From Gammaproteobacteria bacterium UBA7803 (GTDB lineage: Bacteria > Pseudomonadota > Gammaproteobacteria > Pseudomonadales > Azotimanducaceae): 64,000 bases of DNA. A program made the position numbers and the translations under genes. Shown in pieces: positions 8,847 through 18,498 of the stretch. The notes beneath the pieces are model-generated. The model worked only from the letters and a program-made list of their open reading frames with translations. It did not search any database and was not told the DNA's origin. Where the stretch lies: the NCBI GenBank assembly GCA_002480525.1, contig DLCH01000063.1, positions 25,853-89,852 of the forward strand, written 5' to 3'. The first letter of the stretch is position 1, and each line of letters starts with the position of its first letter.

Positions 8847-9247
8847 GTTTTCTCCAGCCGGAACACCGGCGTCTGAAAGTCGTCGGTGATGCGCTTGAAC
8901 GCTACCCGGACGGGGGCGTCGAGTTCCAGCTCGGCCGGATCGGCATCGATGAGCTGGCTGACGAAGCGGACCCCCTCATCGAGCTCGATCACGGCAGCGA
9001 CGAAAGGCACGTCGAATGCGGGATGAAAGACCTGATGGGTAACGGTCCAGGAATACAGGGTACCGCGGCCGGTCACCGGCGCCCATTCGTACGCCGTCGA
9101 GCCGCATTCGGCGCACTGGTAGCGGGGCAGATGCCGCAGCGTGCCGCAGTCGGTGCAGCGCTGGAAGCGCAGCACGCCGTCCTGCAGCGTCTGCCAGAAC
9201 TCGGCATTGATGGGGTCGACGTTCTTGGGTAAAGGCCAGTGGCTCAT
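8843..9247 (-). CDS. DUF35/OB-fold protein with zinc ribbon, partner of thiolase-like gene
   Basis: The 134-residue protein has the rubredoxin-like zinc ribbon (CTDCG near residue 33 and CAECG near residue 47) followed by the OB-fold acyl-CoA-associated domain (GRGTLYSWTVTHQVFHPAFD). In mycobacteria and other bacteria DUF35 domains such as that of ChsH2 dock onto Ltp2-type thiolase-like aldolases and are needed for retro-aldol cleavage of CoA thioesters. The gene directly follows the Ltp2-like gene with one base between them, and has a strong GGAGGT six bases before the ATG. The pair should form one complex. A second such pair is at 53753-55341. Confidence 0.85.
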   Translation of the reverse strand: MSHWPLPKNVDPINAEFWQTLQDGVLRFQRCTDCGTLRHLPRYQCAECGSTAYEWAPVTGRGTLYSWTVTHQVFHPAFDVPFVAAVIELDEGVRFVSQLIDADPAELELDAPVRVAFKRITDDFQTPVFRLEKT

Positions 9248-9248
9248 G

Positions 9249-10412
9249 TCACCTCCGGAGAATGGCTATGCTGCCGTCGCCGAGATCGCCCCAGCCCGTG
9301 ACGATGCCGATCTCGGCGTCGGTGACCTGGGCGCTGGAGTCGCCGCGGAGCTGGCGCGTGGCCTCGACGACGTGATTGAGACCCCAGACGTGGGCCTGGC
9401 TCAGGAGCCCGCCATGGGGGTTGAGTGGGTAGCGCCCGCCGGGCTGCAGGGCGCCGTCCTTGACGAAGTCCCATACCCCGCCGCGCTCGGCAAAGCCCAG
9501 GGCCTCGAGCTGCAACAGCACCACGTAGGTGAAACAGTCGTAGATGCACAGGAAATCCGCGTCCTGGGGCTCGATGCCGGCCATCTCGAAGGCCCGCGGC
9601 GCCGCATAGGAGAGGCCGATGCGGAACGGATCTTCCCGGGAGGGAATGTCGTCCGCTGGGTATGGATGCCCTTCCGCGGCAGCCATCACGTATACCGGCC
9701 GATGGCGCAGATCCCGGGCGCGGTCGGCGCGGGTCAGCACCACGGCGCAAGCGCCGTCCGTTTCCAGGCAGCAGTCGTTGAGCCGGAACGGCTCGGAGAC
9801 CATCCGCGACTGCAGGTACTGGCTCATGTCGAGCGGCCGCTCCCGCATGAGCGCGCGCTCGTTGCTCTGGGCGTGTGCGCGGCAGGCTACCGCGACCTGG
9901 CCGGTGGCCTCATCCGGGATGTCGTAGAGCCGCTTGTGTCGGGTGGCGAGCCACGCGTACATCTGTACCGGCAGGGTCACGCCGTAGGGAATGTAGAACC
10001 CCTGCATGGTCGCGGACAGGGTCGTCATGCCCATGGGGCGGGTCGGCGGCTGGCCGGGCTTCGGACGTAGCGCCGAGTAGCCGTTCCAGCCCAGCACGAC
10101 GAGCACGCTTTCGCAGATGCCGCTGGCGATGGCGGTGGCCGCGTTCTGCAGCGCGGCCGTGGGGCTCGCACCACCCATATGCACGGTGGATGCGTAGCGC
10201 AGGATGGGAATGCCCAGATTCGCCGCCAGCTCCTCGGACGTCGTGTAGATGGGTGGCGGGACCAGCCCGTCGACGTCGCGAGCGGTCAACCCGGCGTCAT
10301 CGATGGCCGTGCGGGCGGCTTCCAGCATCAGGTCCACGGCCGTGCGTGCCGTGCCCTTGACGTAGTCGGTCTCGCCGATGCCGACGATGGCCGCCTGGTC
10401 TTTGATGGTCAT
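9249..10412 (-). CDS. thiolase-like lipid-transfer protein/acyl-CoA aldolase (Ltp2-like)
   Basis: This 387-residue thiolase-fold protein starts at ATG 10412; the GTG two codons upstream is too close to the AAGGAG, which lies nine bases before the ATG. The usual nucleophilic cysteine is absent: the matching stretch reads [14 protein letters not shown]. The C-terminal [17 protein letters not shown] keeps the conserved histidine. Loss of the cysteine together with an adjacent DUF35 partner fits Ltp2-type retro-aldolases, which remove a ketone or aldehyde from a beta-hydroxyacyl-CoA, rather than a true thiolase. That function is inferred from family knowledge and gene order. Confidence 0.82.
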   Translation of the reverse strand: MTIKDQAAIVGIGETDYVKGTARTAVDLMLEAARTAIDDAGLTARDVDGLVPPPIYTTSEELAANLGIPILRYASTVHMGGASPTAALQNAATAIASGICESVLVVLGWNGYSALRPKPGQPPTRPMGMTTLSATMQGFYIPYGVTLPVQMYAWLATRHKRLYDIPDEATGQVAVACRAHAQSNERALMRERPLDMSQYLQSRMVSEPFRLNDCCLETDGACAVVLTRADRARDLRHRPVYVMAAAEGHPYPADDIPSREDPFRIGLSYAAPRAFEMAGIEPQDADFLCIYDCFTYVVLLQLEALGFAERGGVWDFVKDGALQPGGRYPLNPHGGLLSQAHVWGLNHVVEATRQLRGDSSAQVTDAEIGIVTGWGDLGDGSIAILRR

Positions 10413-10463
10413 GAACACAAGCTCCTTGGTTTCGCTGGTTGAATGCTCATCACCCTCGTCGCC

Positions 10464-11267
10464 TCATTGCGCCAGATACCCGCCGTCCACCACCAGCTCG
10501 GTGCCGGTGACGAACGCCGCCGCATCACTGACAAGGTAGGCGACGCCATCGGCGATGTCGTCGGCGGCACCGAGACGGCCGAGCGGATGGCGGTCGATCA
10601 CCGCGCTGCGAAAGCGCTCACCGCTGCCGGTCTCGGCTGCCTCCATACGCGCCACGCCGGCCCGGAACAGCGGCGTGTCGATGAAACCCGGATGAACGCT
10701 GTTGACCCGGATGTGCTTCGGCGCGAGCTCGAGCGCCGCAGCCTTGGTGAACAAGCGCACGCCGCCTTTGCTGGCGCAGTAGGCGGCCGCGTTGCGCCCG
10801 CCGACGAATCCCATCACGGAGGACACGTTGACGATGGCGGCGCCGCCGTGCCAGCGCCCGGCGCGCTCCGCCAGTCGGGGAATGGCGTGCTTGGTGCCGA
10901 GGAACACGCCATCGAGATTGATGCTCGTCAGGCGCCGCCAGGACTCGAGCGACAGCGTCTCCAGAGGCCTGGCAGCCGAGGCGACGCCGGCGTTGTTCAC
11001 GAGCACGTCGAGCCCACCGAAGCGCTCGACGACTGCCTCCATGGCCTTCGCCCAGGCTGCCTCGTCCGCAACGTCCAGCCCCAGCCCGGCGGCTTCGCCG
11101 CCGCCTTCGACGATCTCCGCCGCCGAGGTCCGCGCGCCTTCTTCCTCGACGTCCGTGACCAGCACCGCAGCGCCGCCGGCGGCGAGGCGCCGGGCGACGG
11201 CCGCACCGATGCCGCGCGCGGCGCCCGTGACCAGGGCGACCCGACCCCTCAGATCCGGTTCTGCCAC
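10464..11267 (-). CDS. short-chain dehydrogenase/reductase
   Basis: Classical SDR of about 267 residues: cofactor motif TGAARGIG near residue 15, NNAG near 95, and catalytic AYCASKGG (Tyr-x3-Lys) near 165, ending in VVDGGYLAQ. The open frame runs 32 codons further upstream, but that would overlap the BVMO stop and lacks SDR-like sequence, so I set the start at GTG 11267, which gives MAEPDLRGRVALVTG and has a GAGG nearby. It probably interconverts an alcohol and the ketone that the BVMO encoded just upstream would oxygenate. Substrate unknown. Confidence 0.82.
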   Translation of the reverse strand: MAEPDLRGRVALVTGAARGIGAAVARRLAAGGAAVLVTDVEEEGARTSAAEIVEGGGEAAGLGLDVADEAAWAKAMEAVVERFGGLDVLVNNAGVASAARPLETLSLESWRRLTSINLDGVFLGTKHAIPRLAERAGRWHGGAAIVNVSSVMGFVGGRNAAAYCASKGGVRLFTKAAALELAPKHIRVNSVHPGFIDTPLFRAGVARMEAAETGSGERFRSAVIDRHPLGRLGAADDIADGVAYLVSDAAAFVTGTELVVDGGYLAQ

Positions 11268-11316
11268 GGCGCTCGGCCTCGCGGGGTTTGCATGCTTTGC
11301 GGCTCCCTTCCGATGG

Positions 11317-12969
11317 TCATTCGATCGTGAAGCCCTCGTAGCCCGCGGCCGCCACGGCGTCACACCGTTCCCGGTAGCGGGGGGCGCCGCCGGCGTAGGC
11401 CATGAACGTGCGCTTTTTGTCGGGCAGGTTGCTGTTGACGCCCATGAACCACGAGTCCGCGGTGGGAATCAGGGTCAGGTTCGCCATCTCGTAGACGTGC
11501 TGGGTCCATGCGTCCTCGGCGGCCTCGGTCGCTTCCATGCATCGGCGGCCGTGCTCGCGTAAGTACACCAGGGCATCGGTCACCCACTCGACGTTCTGCT
11601 CGATGCAGCGGGGAATGTTGCAGAAGGTGGCGGCGTTGTGTGGTCCCACCAGGGTGAACAGGTTGGGAAATCCGGCGCTCTGGATGCCGAGATAGGTCCG
11701 CGGGCCGTCGCGCCACTTTTCTCGCAGGCGCCGGCCGTCCCGGCCGCGGATGTCGATGCGGTCGAACGCGCCGGTGATGGCGTCGAAACCGGTGGCGTAG
11801 ACGATCAGGTCCAGCGGATGAAGCTCTGCGCTGGTGCGGATGCCGCCGGGCTCGATGTGCCGTATGGGCGTTTCCCTGATGTCGACGAGGGTGACGTTGT
11901 CCTGGTTGTAGACCTCGTAGTAGCCGGTTTCCAGCGGCACGCGCCGCGTGCCGAAGCCGTGGTCTCGCGGCGTGAGCTTCTCCGCCACCGCCGGATCGAG
12001 CACGCGTTCCCGGATCTTCCTGCGCATGAACTCGCTGATGGTGTCGTTGGCGCGTCGGTCGATGATGATGTCGTAGAAGTTGCCCATCCAGATGGCGAAC
12101 CCGGGCTGACCGTAGAGCTCTTCGTAGAAGGCCTCGCGCTTTTCGGCTGAGACTTCCAGCGCCGAGCGGGCATCCGAGCGGTGAATGAAGCAGCCGTTGG
12201 ATTCCCGGCAGCGGGCGAAGATTTTCGGATAGCTCGCCTTGATTTTCCGCTGTTCCTCCGGCGTGATGGGCCGGTTGCCCAGCGGTGCGCAGTAATTGGG
12301 CGTGCGCTGGAAGACGGTGAGATGACGCGCGGTCTTGGCCACTTCCTGGATGACCTGAACGCCGGTCGCCCCGGTGCCGATCACGCCGACGCGCCGGCCT
12401 TCGAAGGAGACCGGCTCGTGCGGCCAGCGCGCGGTGTGATGGGACTCGCCGCGAAAGCTCTCCATACCCTCGATGTTCGGCAGCGTGGGCGCCGAGAGGA
12501 TACCGATGCCGGTGACGAGGAAGCGGCACCGTGCCTGCCGGCCCCGATCGGTCTCGATGCGCCACTCGGCCGCGGCCTCGTCGTAGATGGCCGAGGTCAC
12601 GCGCTGGCCGAGCTCGATGTCCCGGTAGAGATCGAATCGGTGGGCGACGTACTCGGCATACCGCAGCGTCTCGGCCTGCGGGGAGAAGTGCTCCTGCCAC
12701 TCCCATTCCTCGAGCAGCTCCTCGGAGAACGAATAACCGTAGCTGTAGGATTCCGAGTCGAAGCGCGCGCCCGGGTAGCGGTTCCAGTACCAGGTGCCGC
12801 CGACGCCGTCGCCAGCCTCCAGCACCCGGACCGAGAAGCCGTGCTCGCGTAAGCGTTTGAGCTGGTAAAGGCCGGCAAGCCCGGCGCCGATGACGATGAC
12901 GTCATGGAGGGTCGGGCGACCGGCATCTCCTTCCATAGCCCTCGTCGTGGTAGCGTCTGCCTCGCTCAT
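11317..12969 (-). CDS. Baeyer-Villiger-type flavin monooxygenase (class B)
   Basis: The 550-residue protein has the first Rossmann motif GAGLAG at residues 28-33, the BVMO fingerprint FRGESHHTARW at 172-182 and the second motif GVIGTGATG near 195-203. BVMOs use FAD and NADPH to insert oxygen next to a ketone, giving an ester or lactone. ATG 12969 is preceded by GAGGGG; the frame's earlier 29 codons are promoter sequence. It is the first gene of the nine-gene operon running down to 1841, and diverges from the nitronate-monooxygenase-like gene at 13128. Similar in length to cyclohexanone, phenylacetone and steroid monooxygenases, but its substrate is not predictable. Confidence 0.9.
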   Translation of the reverse strand: MSEADATTTRAMEGDAGRPTLHDVIVIGAGLAGLYQLKRLREHGFSVRVLEAGDGVGGTWYWNRYPGARFDSESYSYGYSFSEELLEEWEWQEHFSPQAETLRYAEYVAHRFDLYRDIELGQRVTSAIYDEAAAEWRIETDRGRQARCRFLVTGIGILSAPTLPNIEGMESFRGESHHTARWPHEPVSFEGRRVGVIGTGATGVQVIQEVAKTARHLTVFQRTPNYCAPLGNRPITPEEQRKIKASYPKIFARCRESNGCFIHRSDARSALEVSAEKREAFYEELYGQPGFAIWMGNFYDIIIDRRANDTISEFMRRKIRERVLDPAVAEKLTPRDHGFGTRRVPLETGYYEVYNQDNVTLVDIRETPIRHIEPGGIRTSAELHPLDLIVYATGFDAITGAFDRIDIRGRDGRRLREKWRDGPRTYLGIQSAGFPNLFTLVGPHNAATFCNIPRCIEQNVEWVTDALVYLREHGRRCMEATEAAEDAWTQHVYEMANLTLIPTADSWFMGVNSNLPDKKRTFMAYAGGAPRYRERCDAVAAAGYEGFTIE

Positions 12970-13011
12970 CGGGACCCCTCGGCACTCGACCGCCTCGTGA
13001 CGTACATATAA

Positions 13012-13027
13012 CATAAACATGTATACT
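13012..13027. promoter_or_regulatory. 16-bp palindrome, candidate shared operator (site 2, weak)
   Basis: CATAAACATGTATACT lies in the divergent promoter region between the BVMO operon and the nitronate-monooxygenase-like gene. It matches only 8 of 14 arm positions of the best copy, but 13 of 19 positions of the extended site at 940-955. The last six bases (TATACT) could serve as a -10 box for the plus strand. Confidence 0.35.
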
Positions 13028-13127
13028 AAATCACGGGGCATCCATCGCGGGCCCAATGGAGGCCGGGAAGGGCTCGGGAAAAGACAGCCAAAAAGTCAGA
13101 AAGCTATCTAAAGAGAGAGGAGAATCC

Positions 13128-14252
13128 ATGCAGACAGCGTTGGCGGAGAAGCTCGGTATCGACTTTCCGGTGTTCGCGTTCACCCACTGCCGGGACGTCG
13201 TGGCGGCGGTTTCCAACAGCGGGGGTTTCGGCGTGCTCGGCGCCGTGGGTTTTCACCCCGATCAGCTGAAGGTCGAGCTCGACTGGATCGACGAACACGT
13301 GGGAGACAAGCCGTACGGGGTCGACGTCATCATCCCCAACCGGTACCAGGGGCAGGAGGAGAAGGATCCGGAGAAGCTCAAGGCCCTGATCAGCGCGGCG
13401 ATTCCCCGTGGTCACCGGGAGTTCGCTGACGAGCTGCTGGACGCCCACGGTGTACCGCGCCTGCCCAAGGGCCAGCGGGCAGACGACCGGCTCAGCATGA
13501 CCGAAGCGACCTCGGCGCCGCTGGTCGACATTGCGCTCGAACACCCGAACGTCAGGTTGATCGCCAATGCTCTGGGCACGCCGCCGCCGGAGATCATCCG
13601 TCAGATCCAGGACTCCGGCCGGATGGTCGGCGCGCTCTGTGGCTCGCCCAAGCACGCGCGCCGGCACGTGGAAGCTGGCCTCGACTTCATCGTTGCGCAG
13701 GGCGGCGAGGGCGGCGGTCACACCGGCGAGATCGGCAGCATGGTGCTGTGGCCGGAAGTCGTCGATATCGCGGGTGACGTCCCCGTCATCGCCGCCGGCG
13801 GCATCGGCTCCGGCCGGCAGATGTACGCTGCGCTCTCCCTCGGCGCGCAGGGCGTGTGGTGCGGGTCGATCTGGCTGACGGTGGCGGAGGCGGCGAGTGG
13901 CGACGTGGAGCGGGAATTGCTGCTCGCGGCCGGCAGCGCCGACACGGTGCGCTCGAAGAGCTTCACCGGCAAGTACGTGCGTATGCTGCGCAATGCCTGG
14001 ACGGAGGCCTGGGATTCCGGCAACAACCCGCAGTCCCTCGACGCGCCGATGCAGATGATGGCCGTCGGCAACGCGCTGGCGCGGATGCGCAAGTATCCCG
14101 AGAAGGCCAAGGACCTGCTGTTCGTGCCGGTGGGTCAGATCGTGGGACGGATGAACCAGACGATCGGCGCCCGCGAGCAGCTCATGGACATCGTCGAGGA
14201 ATACCTGGAGGTGCACGAGCGGATGTGCGCTCTCATGCCGGACGCTGGATGA
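13128..14252 (+). CDS. nitronate monooxygenase/2-nitropropane dioxygenase-like FMN protein
   Basis: The 374-residue protein is an FMN TIM barrel of the NMO/NPD family. It begins TALAEKLGIDFPVF, has the NSGGFGVLG motif near residue 30, GGEGGGHTGEIG near 195 and VIAAGGIGSGRQ near 220, the last two binding flavin phosphate. ATG 13128 follows an AGAGAGGAGA Shine-Dalgarno, so the longer open frame from 13056 is rejected. Members in lipid and steroid clusters are often annotated as NMO but may act as flavin reductases or enoyl reductases, and the true role is unknown. It is likely co-transcribed with the BVMO at 14294, 41 bases downstream. Confidence 0.82.
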   Translation: MQTALAEKLGIDFPVFAFTHCRDVVAAVSNSGGFGVLGAVGFHPDQLKVELDWIDEHVGDKPYGVDVIIPNRYQGQEEKDPEKLKALISAAIPRGHREFADELLDAHGVPRLPKGQRADDRLSMTEATSAPLVDIALEHPNVRLIANALGTPPPEIIRQIQDSGRMVGALCGSPKHARRHVEAGLDFIVAQGGEGGGHTGEIGSMVLWPEVVDIAGDVPVIAAGGIGSGRQMYAALSLGAQGVWCGSIWLTVAEAASGDVERELLLAAGSADTVRSKSFTGKYVRMLRNAWTEAWDSGNNPQSLDAPMQMMAVGNALARMRKYPEKAKDLLFVPVGQIVGRMNQTIGAREQLMDIVEEYLEVHERMCALMPDAG

Positions 14253-14293
14253 CGTGCCGCTGATGGGGTTGGGCTGGTTCGGAGGAAACGAAG

Positions 14294-16096
14294 ATGGCTG
14301 AGCAGGTGGAGCAACTGGGATTCGATCCGGACGCGCTGCGCGAGAAGTACCGAAGGGAGCGCGAGAAGCGGCTGCGGGCGGACGGCAACGCCCAGTACGT
14401 CGAGGTGACGGGCAAGTTCGCGCACTTCCTGAACGATCCCTACACGGCACCGGTTCAGCGGGAGCCGTTGACGGATACCGTGGAGGTGGTCGTCATCGGC
14501 GGCGGTTTCGGCGGCTTGCTGGCCGGTGCGCGGCTGCGGGAGGCCGGTGTGGAGGACATCCGCATCATCGAGAAAGGCGGCGACTTCGGTGGAACGTGGT
14601 ACTGGAACCGCTATCCCGGCGCGCAGTGCGACATCGAGTCGTACATCTATCTGCCGCTGCTGGAGGAGCTCGGCTACATCCCGAAGGAGAAGTACAGTCA
14701 CGCGCCGGAGATCCTCGCCCACAGCCAGGCGATCGGCCGCCACTACCGGCTCTACGATAACGCCTGCTTCCAGACGGAGGTGACCGGCATGCACTGGGAC
14801 GAGGCCCAGGCGTGCTGGATCATCGAGACCAACCGCGGCGACCGCATGCGCGCCCGCTTCGTCTGCATGTCGAACGGGCCGCTGAACCGTCCCAAGCTGC
14901 CGGGCATTCCCGGCATCGAGTCGTTCACCGGCCACACCTTCCATACCAGCCGCTGGGACTACGGTTACACGGGCGGCGACGCCAACGGCAACCTGACGGG
15001 GCTGCGTGGCAAGCGGGTGGGCATCATCGGCACGGGTGCGACGGCCGTGCAGTGTGTGCCGCACCTCGCGGAAACCGCCGAGCATCTCTATGTGTTTCAA
15101 CGCACGCCCTCGTCGGTGGACGAGCGCGGCAACCGCCCCACCGATGGCGACTGGGCGAAATCCCTGGAGCCGGGCTGGCAGCGGCGGCGCATGCAGAACT
15201 TCAACATTCTCGTCACCGGCGGCCAGCAGGAGGAGGATCTGGTCAGCGACGGCTGGACCGACATCATCCGCAATCTCGGCGTCTCCGCCTCCGCCCGAGC
15301 TGGCACGGGCGGGCTGGATCCTCACGAGATGGGCAGGCGGGTGGAGCTGGCCGATTTCGCCAAGATGGAGCAGATTCGCGCGCGGGTGGACGAGATCGTG
15401 CAGGATCGGGCGACCGCCGAGGCGTTGAAGCCCTGGTACCGTCAGTTCTGCAAACGGCCCTGCTTCCACGACGACTATCTGGCCACATTCAATCGCGACA
15501 ACGTCACCCTGGTGGACACGGACGGGCAGGGGGTCGAGCGGATCACCGAGCGCGGTGTCGTTGCCGCCGGCCGGGAGTACGAGCTGGACTGTCTGATCTT
15601 CGCCACCGGCTTCGAGGTGGGCACGGCCTACACGCGCCGGGCCGGTTACGAGCTCGTGGGCCGCGATGGCGTCACCCTGAGCGAAAAGTGGTCAGACGGG
15701 ATGCGAACCTTGCACGGCTATCAGACTCGTGGTTTTCCGAACTGCTTCTTCATGGGCGTGACTCAGGGCGGGTTCACCGCCAACTTCCCGCACATGCTGA
15801 ACGAGCAGAGCCTGCACATCGCCTACATCGTCGAGCACGCGCGCCGTCACGACCGTCGGCGCATCGAGCCGACCCAGGCGGCGGAGGACGAATGGGTTGA
15901 CACCATCGAGCGGATGGCGGTGTTCAACCAGCGGTTCCTGCAGGAGTGCACGCCCGGTTACTACAACAACGAAGGCCACCCCGAAGGCGGCAACTCCCTG
16001 CTCGGCAGCCAGTACGGCGGCGGCCCGGAGGCGTTCTTCCAGATCCTTCACGACTGGCGGGCCGAGGGCTCGCTCCGCGGGCTGGAGCTCGATTGA
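14294..16096 (+). CDS. Baeyer-Villiger-type flavin monooxygenase, long N-terminal form
   Basis: This 600-residue BVMO has about 65 residues before the first GGGFGG motif (69-74), then the fingerprint [11 protein letters not shown] (211-221) and a second nucleotide motif [11 protein letters not shown] around 244-253. The long N-terminus ([18 protein letters not shown], then [10 protein letters not shown]) is typical of the about 600-residue subgroup that includes cyclopentadecanone-type monooxygenases, known for bulky or macrocyclic ketones. That suggests a large ring or polycyclic substrate, as inference. It is paired with an NMO-like gene. Residue pattern and length look intact. Confidence 0.9.
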   Translation: MAEQVEQLGFDPDALREKYRREREKRLRADGNAQYVEVTGKFAHFLNDPYTAPVQREPLTDTVEVVVIGGGFGGLLAGARLREAGVEDIRIIEKGGDFGGTWYWNRYPGAQCDIESYIYLPLLEELGYIPKEKYSHAPEILAHSQAIGRHYRLYDNACFQTEVTGMHWDEAQACWIIETNRGDRMRARFVCMSNGPLNRPKLPGIPGIESFTGHTFHTSRWDYGYTGGDANGNLTGLRGKRVGIIGTGATAVQCVPHLAETAEHLYVFQRTPSSVDERGNRPTDGDWAKSLEPGWQRRRMQNFNILVTGGQQEEDLVSDGWTDIIRNLGVSASARAGTGGLDPHEMGRRVELADFAKMEQIRARVDEIVQDRATAEALKPWYRQFCKRPCFHDDYLATFNRDNVTLVDTDGQGVERITERGVVAAGREYELDCLIFATGFEVGTAYTRRAGYELVGRDGVTLSEKWSDGMRTLHGYQTRGFPNCFFMGVTQGGFTANFPHMLNEQSLHIAYIVEHARRHDRRRIEPTQAAEDEWVDTIERMAVFNQRFLQECTPGYYNNEGHPEGGNSLLGSQYGGGPEAFFQILHDWRAEGSLRGLELD

Positions 16097-16181
16097 GCCG
16101 CCAGCGCTTGGTCAAGGGACCCCGCACGCAGGCTTCATCTGCGCCCGCATGCGCCGCCACGACCCTGTATGGGGGGATCCC

Positions 16182-16202
16182 TCGGGCTTTGCTTTAGCCC
16201 GA
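16182..16202. terminator. hairpin between convergent genes
   Basis: A perfect 7-bp stem (TCGGGCT at 16182-16188 with AGCCCGA at 16196-16202) and a 7-base loop sit between the convergent BVMO and enoyl-CoA hydratase genes. There is no clear T-run, so it may be a weak bidirectional terminator. Confidence 0.45.
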
Positions 16203-16213
16203 TGGTGCGGGCC

Positions 16214-17020
16214 TCACTGCGCGCTCGGGTACTTCGGCTTGCGCTTCTCTCGTAGAGCCGCGGCCCCCTCGGCCGCGTCGTGACCGAGGAAGTTCAGCAT
16301 CTCGAAGGCTAGGCTCGCATCGAATGCGGGAGCCGCCTGCTTCACCCACAGGTTGAGGGCGCGCTTGGTCCAGCGGGAGGCGTCCTGGGGCCCCGTGGCG
16401 ATTCTGGTGGCCACCGTCATGGCTTCCTCCATCAGCGATTCCCGCGGCACGGCCTTCGACACGAGGCCGATCTGATCCGCCGTGCGCCCGTCGATGAAGT
16501 CCGACGTGATGAGGTAGTACTTCGCTTTTGCCAGTCCGCACAAGAGCGGCCAGATGATGTTCGCGTGGTCACCAGCCGCGACCCCCAGACGCAAGTGGCC
16601 GTCGGTAATGCGCGCCTCCTCGGCGATGAGGCTGATGTCCGCCATCAGCGCGACCGCCAGTCCGGCCCCGACGGCGACGCCGTTGATGGCGGATATGATG
16701 ATCTTCGAGCAGCTGCTCATGTTGTAGACGATGTCGCCGGCCTCCCGAAAGGCCACCTTCATGCCGTCGTAGTCGCCGATCATCGTCTCGATCCAGGCGA
16801 GATCGCCGCCCGCCGAAAAGGCGTCGCCGGCGCCCGTGACCACGGCCACCCGCACCTCCGGGTCGTCGTCGACGTCGAGCCAAACCCGGCTGAGCGCATT
16901 GTGCAGCGGCGCGTCGGTGGCGTTCTTGTGCTCGGGCCGGTCGATGGTGATCAGCAGGATGCCGTGGTCGCGGCGCTCGAAGCGCAGACCGGCGTATTTG
17001 TCGAACCAGGCGTCGGACAT
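16214..17020 (-). CDS. enoyl-CoA hydratase/isomerase family protein
   Basis: The 268-residue crotonase-fold protein shows both oxyanion-hole segments, FSAGGDLAW near residue 68 and [11 protein letters not shown] near 117. At the position of the usual GxxPGGGGTQRL catalytic loop it reads [13 protein letters not shown], so the standard catalytic glutamate is not obvious and it could be an isomerase or a C-C hydrolase rather than a hydratase. AGGAGA precedes the ATG. It follows the CMD-family gene by 32 bases on the same strand, and the two are probably co-transcribed from the divergent promoter at about 17650. Confidence 0.82.
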   Translation of the reverse strand: MSDAWFDKYAGLRFERRDHGILLITIDRPEHKNATDAPLHNALSRVWLDVDDDPEVRVAVVTGAGDAFSAGGDLAWIETMIGDYDGMKVAFREAGDIVYNMSSCSKIIISAINGVAVGAGLAVALMADISLIAEEARITDGHLRLGVAAGDHANIIWPLLCGLAKAKYYLITSDFIDGRTADQIGLVSKAVPRESLMEEAMTVATRIATGPQDASRWTKRALNLWVKQAAPAFDASLAFEMLNFLGHDAAEGAAALREKRKPKYPSAQ

Positions 17021-17052
17021 GAATTGCTCTCCTTCCTAAAATGAAGCGGAGA

Positions 17053-17610
17053 TTACCCGCCGTCGAACCCCGGTACGCCCGGCTCGCGTTCCACGCCCAG
17101 CGTCTTCAGCGCCATCGCCAGCATGGCGTACTGCCCAACGGTGAAAATGGCGTCCATGCGCTGCACGTCGGTGAGCTGCTCGGCGAGCGACTCCCAGGTC
17201 GGCTCGGAGACGTATTGCTCGTCGAGCAGTTCATCGGCGGCTTTCAGCAGAGCGCGTTCGATCGCCGGCCAACCCGGATCGTCCGGCCCCGCCTTGATGC
17301 GGCGATGATCCTGTTCCGACAGTCCTGCCGCCTGGCTCATCAGCACGTGCTGGCCCCATTCATAGTCCGACCCGGTCTGCCACGCCACGCGCATGATCAG
17401 TAGCTCCCGGTGTCGCGGCGACAGGCTCGATCCGGTCATCAGGTAGCCGGCGAGAGGATTCCAGCTCTTTAGCAGCGGCATATGCCGCATCAGAGTCTTC
17501 AGAACGTTGAAAACCAGGCCGTACTGCGCCTCGAGGGGTGCGGCCATCTGGCGCTGCTCGTCGGTCCATTCGGATTCCGGCAGCGGCTCGATCCGGGTCG
17601 GGCGGTTCAT
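17053..17610 (-). CDS. carboxymuconolactone decarboxylase (CMD)-family protein
   Basis: The 185-residue protein carries the CMD/AhpD-like core HRELLIMRVAWQTGSDYEWGQHV near residues 62-84. There is no CxxC pair, so a peroxidase-type AhpD function is unlikely; family members decarboxylate or isomerise small lactones. I prefer ATG 17610 (GAGA just upstream) over ATG 17643, which lacks a ribosome site and would abut the candidate operator, and reject the longer frame from 17841 because it covers the promoter. In a cluster rich in BVMOs that make lactones, a lactone-processing role is plausible but unproven. Confidence 0.75.
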   Translation of the reverse strand: MNRPTRIEPLPESEWTDEQRQMAAPLEAQYGLVFNVLKTLMRHMPLLKSWNPLAGYLMTGSSLSPRHRELLIMRVAWQTGSDYEWGQHVLMSQAAGLSEQDHRRIKAGPDDPGWPAIERALLKAADELLDEQYVSEPTWESLAEQLTDVQRMDAIFTVGQYAMLAMALKTLGVEREPGVPGFDGG

Positions 17611-17645
17611 GCGCGCTCTCGTCGTACCCTGAAGATTTGCCATAC

Positions 17646-17661
17646 AGTAAGGGCGCGTACA
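17646..17661. promoter_or_regulatory. 16-bp palindrome, candidate shared operator (site 3)
   Basis: AGTAAGGGCGCGTACA matches 11 of 14 arm positions of the best copy and lies between the divergent CMD and SDR transcription units. Confidence 0.5.
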
Positions 17662-17745
17662 TGATGTGTCTACCGCTGGATGGACGCGCCGGCACGCGAT
17701 ATGTCGGAAAGCACGCTGGCAAGTTACAGGACACGGAGGGTGTAG

Positions 17746-18498
17746 ATGAGCAAATTCGACGGCCGCCCCATCATCGTGACCGGGGGAGCCAGCGGCATCG
17801 GTCGTGCGCTGGTGGCGCATCTTGCGGCCGAAGGAGCGCACTTAGGCATATTCGATATCAATGGTTCGGCGGCAGAGGAAGCGGCGGCCGCGACGCCGGG
17901 TACGGCGTCGGCCTACTGTCTGGACATTTCGGACTACGAGGCGGTCGAGACGGCCGTGCAGCGTTTCGAAGAGGATGCCGGGCCAGTGTATGGCCTCGTG
18001 AACAACGCGGGCTGGGACGAGGCACGACCGTTCGTCGACACCCGGCCCGAGTTCTGGAACAAGGTTCTGGCCATCAATCTCGTGGGTCCGTTGAACGTGA
18101 CCCACGCCGTCTGCCGGCGCCTGCAGCATCGGGAGGAAGGGCGGGTGGTCAGCATCGGATCGGATGCCGGCCGCGTCGGATCGTCCGGGGAGGCGGTCTA
18201 CTCGGCTGCGAAGGGCGGAGTCATCGCGCTGACGAAAACCCTGGCACGGGAGTTCGCCCGCCGCGGCGTGACCTTCAATGCCGTGTGCCCGGGTCCCACG
18301 GACACACCGCTGCTCGCCAGCATCGATGCTTCCGGTAGCGGCAGGCTGGTCAAGGCGCTCGAGCGGGCCATCCCCATGGGGCGCCTGGCGCGCCCGGAGG
18401 ACTTTTGCGAAGTGGTGAGTCTGTTTCTGTCGCCGAGGTCCGGCTACATCACCGGCCAGACCATCAGTGTGTCCGGCGGCCTCACCATGCATGGATGA
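17746..18498 (+). CDS. short-chain dehydrogenase/reductase
   Basis: Complete 250-residue classical SDR: VTGGASGIG near residue 8, NNAGWDE near 87, catalytic serine region SIGSDAGRVG near 138, and VYSAAKGG (Tyr-x3-Lys) near 153, ending SGGLTMHG. GGAGG lies eight bases before ATG 17746. Its stop overlaps the region of the next start (ACAD), so SDR, ACAD and ECH form a plus-strand operon. It probably acts as a 3-hydroxyacyl-CoA or alcohol dehydrogenase in the same beta-oxidation sequence, an inference from neighbours. Confidence 0.85.
   Translation: MSKFDGRPIIVTGGASGIGRALVAHLAAEGAHLGIFDINGSAAEEAAAATPGTASAYCLDISDYEAVETAVQRFEEDAGPVYGLVNNAGWDEARPFVDTRPEFWNKVLAINLVGPLNVTHAVCRRLQHREEGRVVSIGSDAGRVGSSGEAVYSAAKGGVIALTKTLAREFARRGVTFNAVCPGPTDTPLLASIDASGSGRLVKALERAIPMGRLARPEDFCEVVSLFLSPRSGYITGQTISVSGGLTMHG

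Noticed and set aside
13128..14252. NMO-like genes as evidence for nitro-compound degradation
   Set aside because: NMO-like proteins are widespread in lipid clusters and no nitroreductase or nitrite gene is present.
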